Shown: in pieces, positions 63,713 to 64,000 of the stretch
How the letters are laid out: each line of letters starts with the position of its first letter
How positions within the stretch are numbered: position 1 is the first letter of the stretch
Origin: Nocardiopsis flavescens
Lineage (GTDB): Bacteria > Actinomycetota > Actinomycetes > Streptosporangiales > Streptosporangiaceae
DNA: 64,000 bases
Assembly (NCBI RefSeq): GCF_900141985.1
Contig: NZ_FQZK01000012.1
Location: 124,001 to 188,000, forward strand
Reading direction: 5' to 3'
Program-made: the position numbers and the translations under genes
The notes under the pieces: generated by a model
What the model was told of the DNA's origin: nothing
Databases searched by the model: none
What the model saw: only the letters and a program-made list of their open reading frames with translations

Positions 63713-64000
63713 TCAGGCGGGCGGGGCCGCGTCCCCGCGGACGCCGCCGGCCAGTGCGGGCAGGCGGCGGGAGACCAGGTCCTCGGCCTCGGCGACGATG
63801 CGGTCCACGGCCTCGCGCACCGTCGGGATGTCGTCGATGAGCCCCTGGGCCAGGCCGACGCTCCAGATCCCGGCCTCCAGGTCCCCCTCCTCGAACACCT
63901 TCCGGCCGCGTGCGCCCGCGACCAGCTCCCGGACGTCGGGGAACGCCCCGCCGCCGTCGAGGATCTCCACCACCTTCCGGCTGACCGTGTTGCTCGCCAC
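63713..64000 (-). CDS. Probable nitronate monooxygenase, C-terminal part only
   Basis: The last 95 codons of a leftward gene whose 5' end lies beyond the window; the GTG at the edge is internal. The segment NTVSRKVVEILDGG ... VFEEGDLEAGIWSVGLAQGLIDDIPTVREAVDRIVAEAE matches the C-terminal end of NMO/2-nitropropane dioxygenase-type FMN enzymes. These occur widely near fatty-acid genes in actinobacteria, sometimes annotated as enoyl reductases. The catalytic core is not visible. Confidence 0.7.
   Translation of the reverse strand: MASNTVSRKVVEILDGGGAFPDVRELVAGARGRKVFEEGDLEAGIWSVGLAQGLIDDIPTVREAVDRIVAEAEDLVSRRLPALAGGVRGDAAPPA

Noticed and set aside
63713..64000. A complete 95-residue protein starting at the GTG on the window edge
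   Set aside because: The sequence is the C-terminal part of a much longer FMN enzyme family, so the gene is cut by the window boundary.

Overview
The window is very GC-rich with strong third-position G/C bias, GTG/TTG starts and many 4-bp stop/start overlaps. This is typical of a filamentous actinobacterium. The gene families would fit a Nocardiopsaceae-type genome (Nocardiopsis or Streptomonospora), but the genus is only inferred. No rRNA, tRNA, CRISPR array or prophage was seen. One degraded insertion-sequence remnant is present.

Layout. 0-5 kb: a partial Asp-box protein, a TetR regulator beside a broken MFS exporter fused to an IS481-type remnant, a SnoaL-like/MarR divergent pair, and a 3-hydroxyisobutyryl-CoA hydrolase preceded by an apparent 13-codon leader ORF. 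5-12 kb: a secreted GH64 glucanase, an ABC exporter, a DUF6882-type protein, a DesK/DesR-like two-component system and a zinc-less MDR oxidoreductase with two operator-like palindromes. 12-19 kb: a Gre-like factor, a PucR regulator, a membrane protein, and a GAF regulator / aldehyde dehydrogenase / DUF779 module. 19-26 kb: a complete Mrp cation/proton antiporter operon (mrpA with fused MrpB-like domain, then C, D, E, F, G), with a divergent MarR gene. 26-29 kb: paired clpP genes with a PopR-like repressor and PopR-type boxes, then a GlsB-type membrane protein. 29-38 kb: a Gfo/Idh/MocA oxidoreductase, a membrane Ser/Thr kinase, and a galactose locus (DeoR-galT-galE-galK, divergent GH36 alpha-galactosidase). 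38-51 kb: PLP-vitamer kinase, flavin amine oxidase, an unknown protein, TetR plus DUF418 protein, a 1551-residue orphan protein and a membrane M28 peptidase.

51-63 kb is the most coherent block and looks like a polyisoprene (rubber) catabolism island. It has oxiA/oxiB-like molybdenum hydroxylase subunits, two tandem Tat-exported latex-clearing proteins (Lcp), a divergent TetR regulator with a 10-bp-arm palindrome in the shared promoter, a FadB-like two-domain protein, a thiolase and a long-chain acyl-CoA ligase. The expected flow is extracellular oxidative cleavage of rubber by Lcp, oxidation of the oligo-isoprenoid aldehydes by OxiAB, CoA activation, then beta-oxidation. The thiolase and ligase genes are divergent and share two inverted copies of a 21-bp element. 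The window ends inside a probable nitronate monooxygenase gene.

Many divergent promoters carry clear palindromes, which are listed separately. Strong GC hairpins separate most convergent gene pairs. Family assignments are by motif recognition only; no database search was possible.
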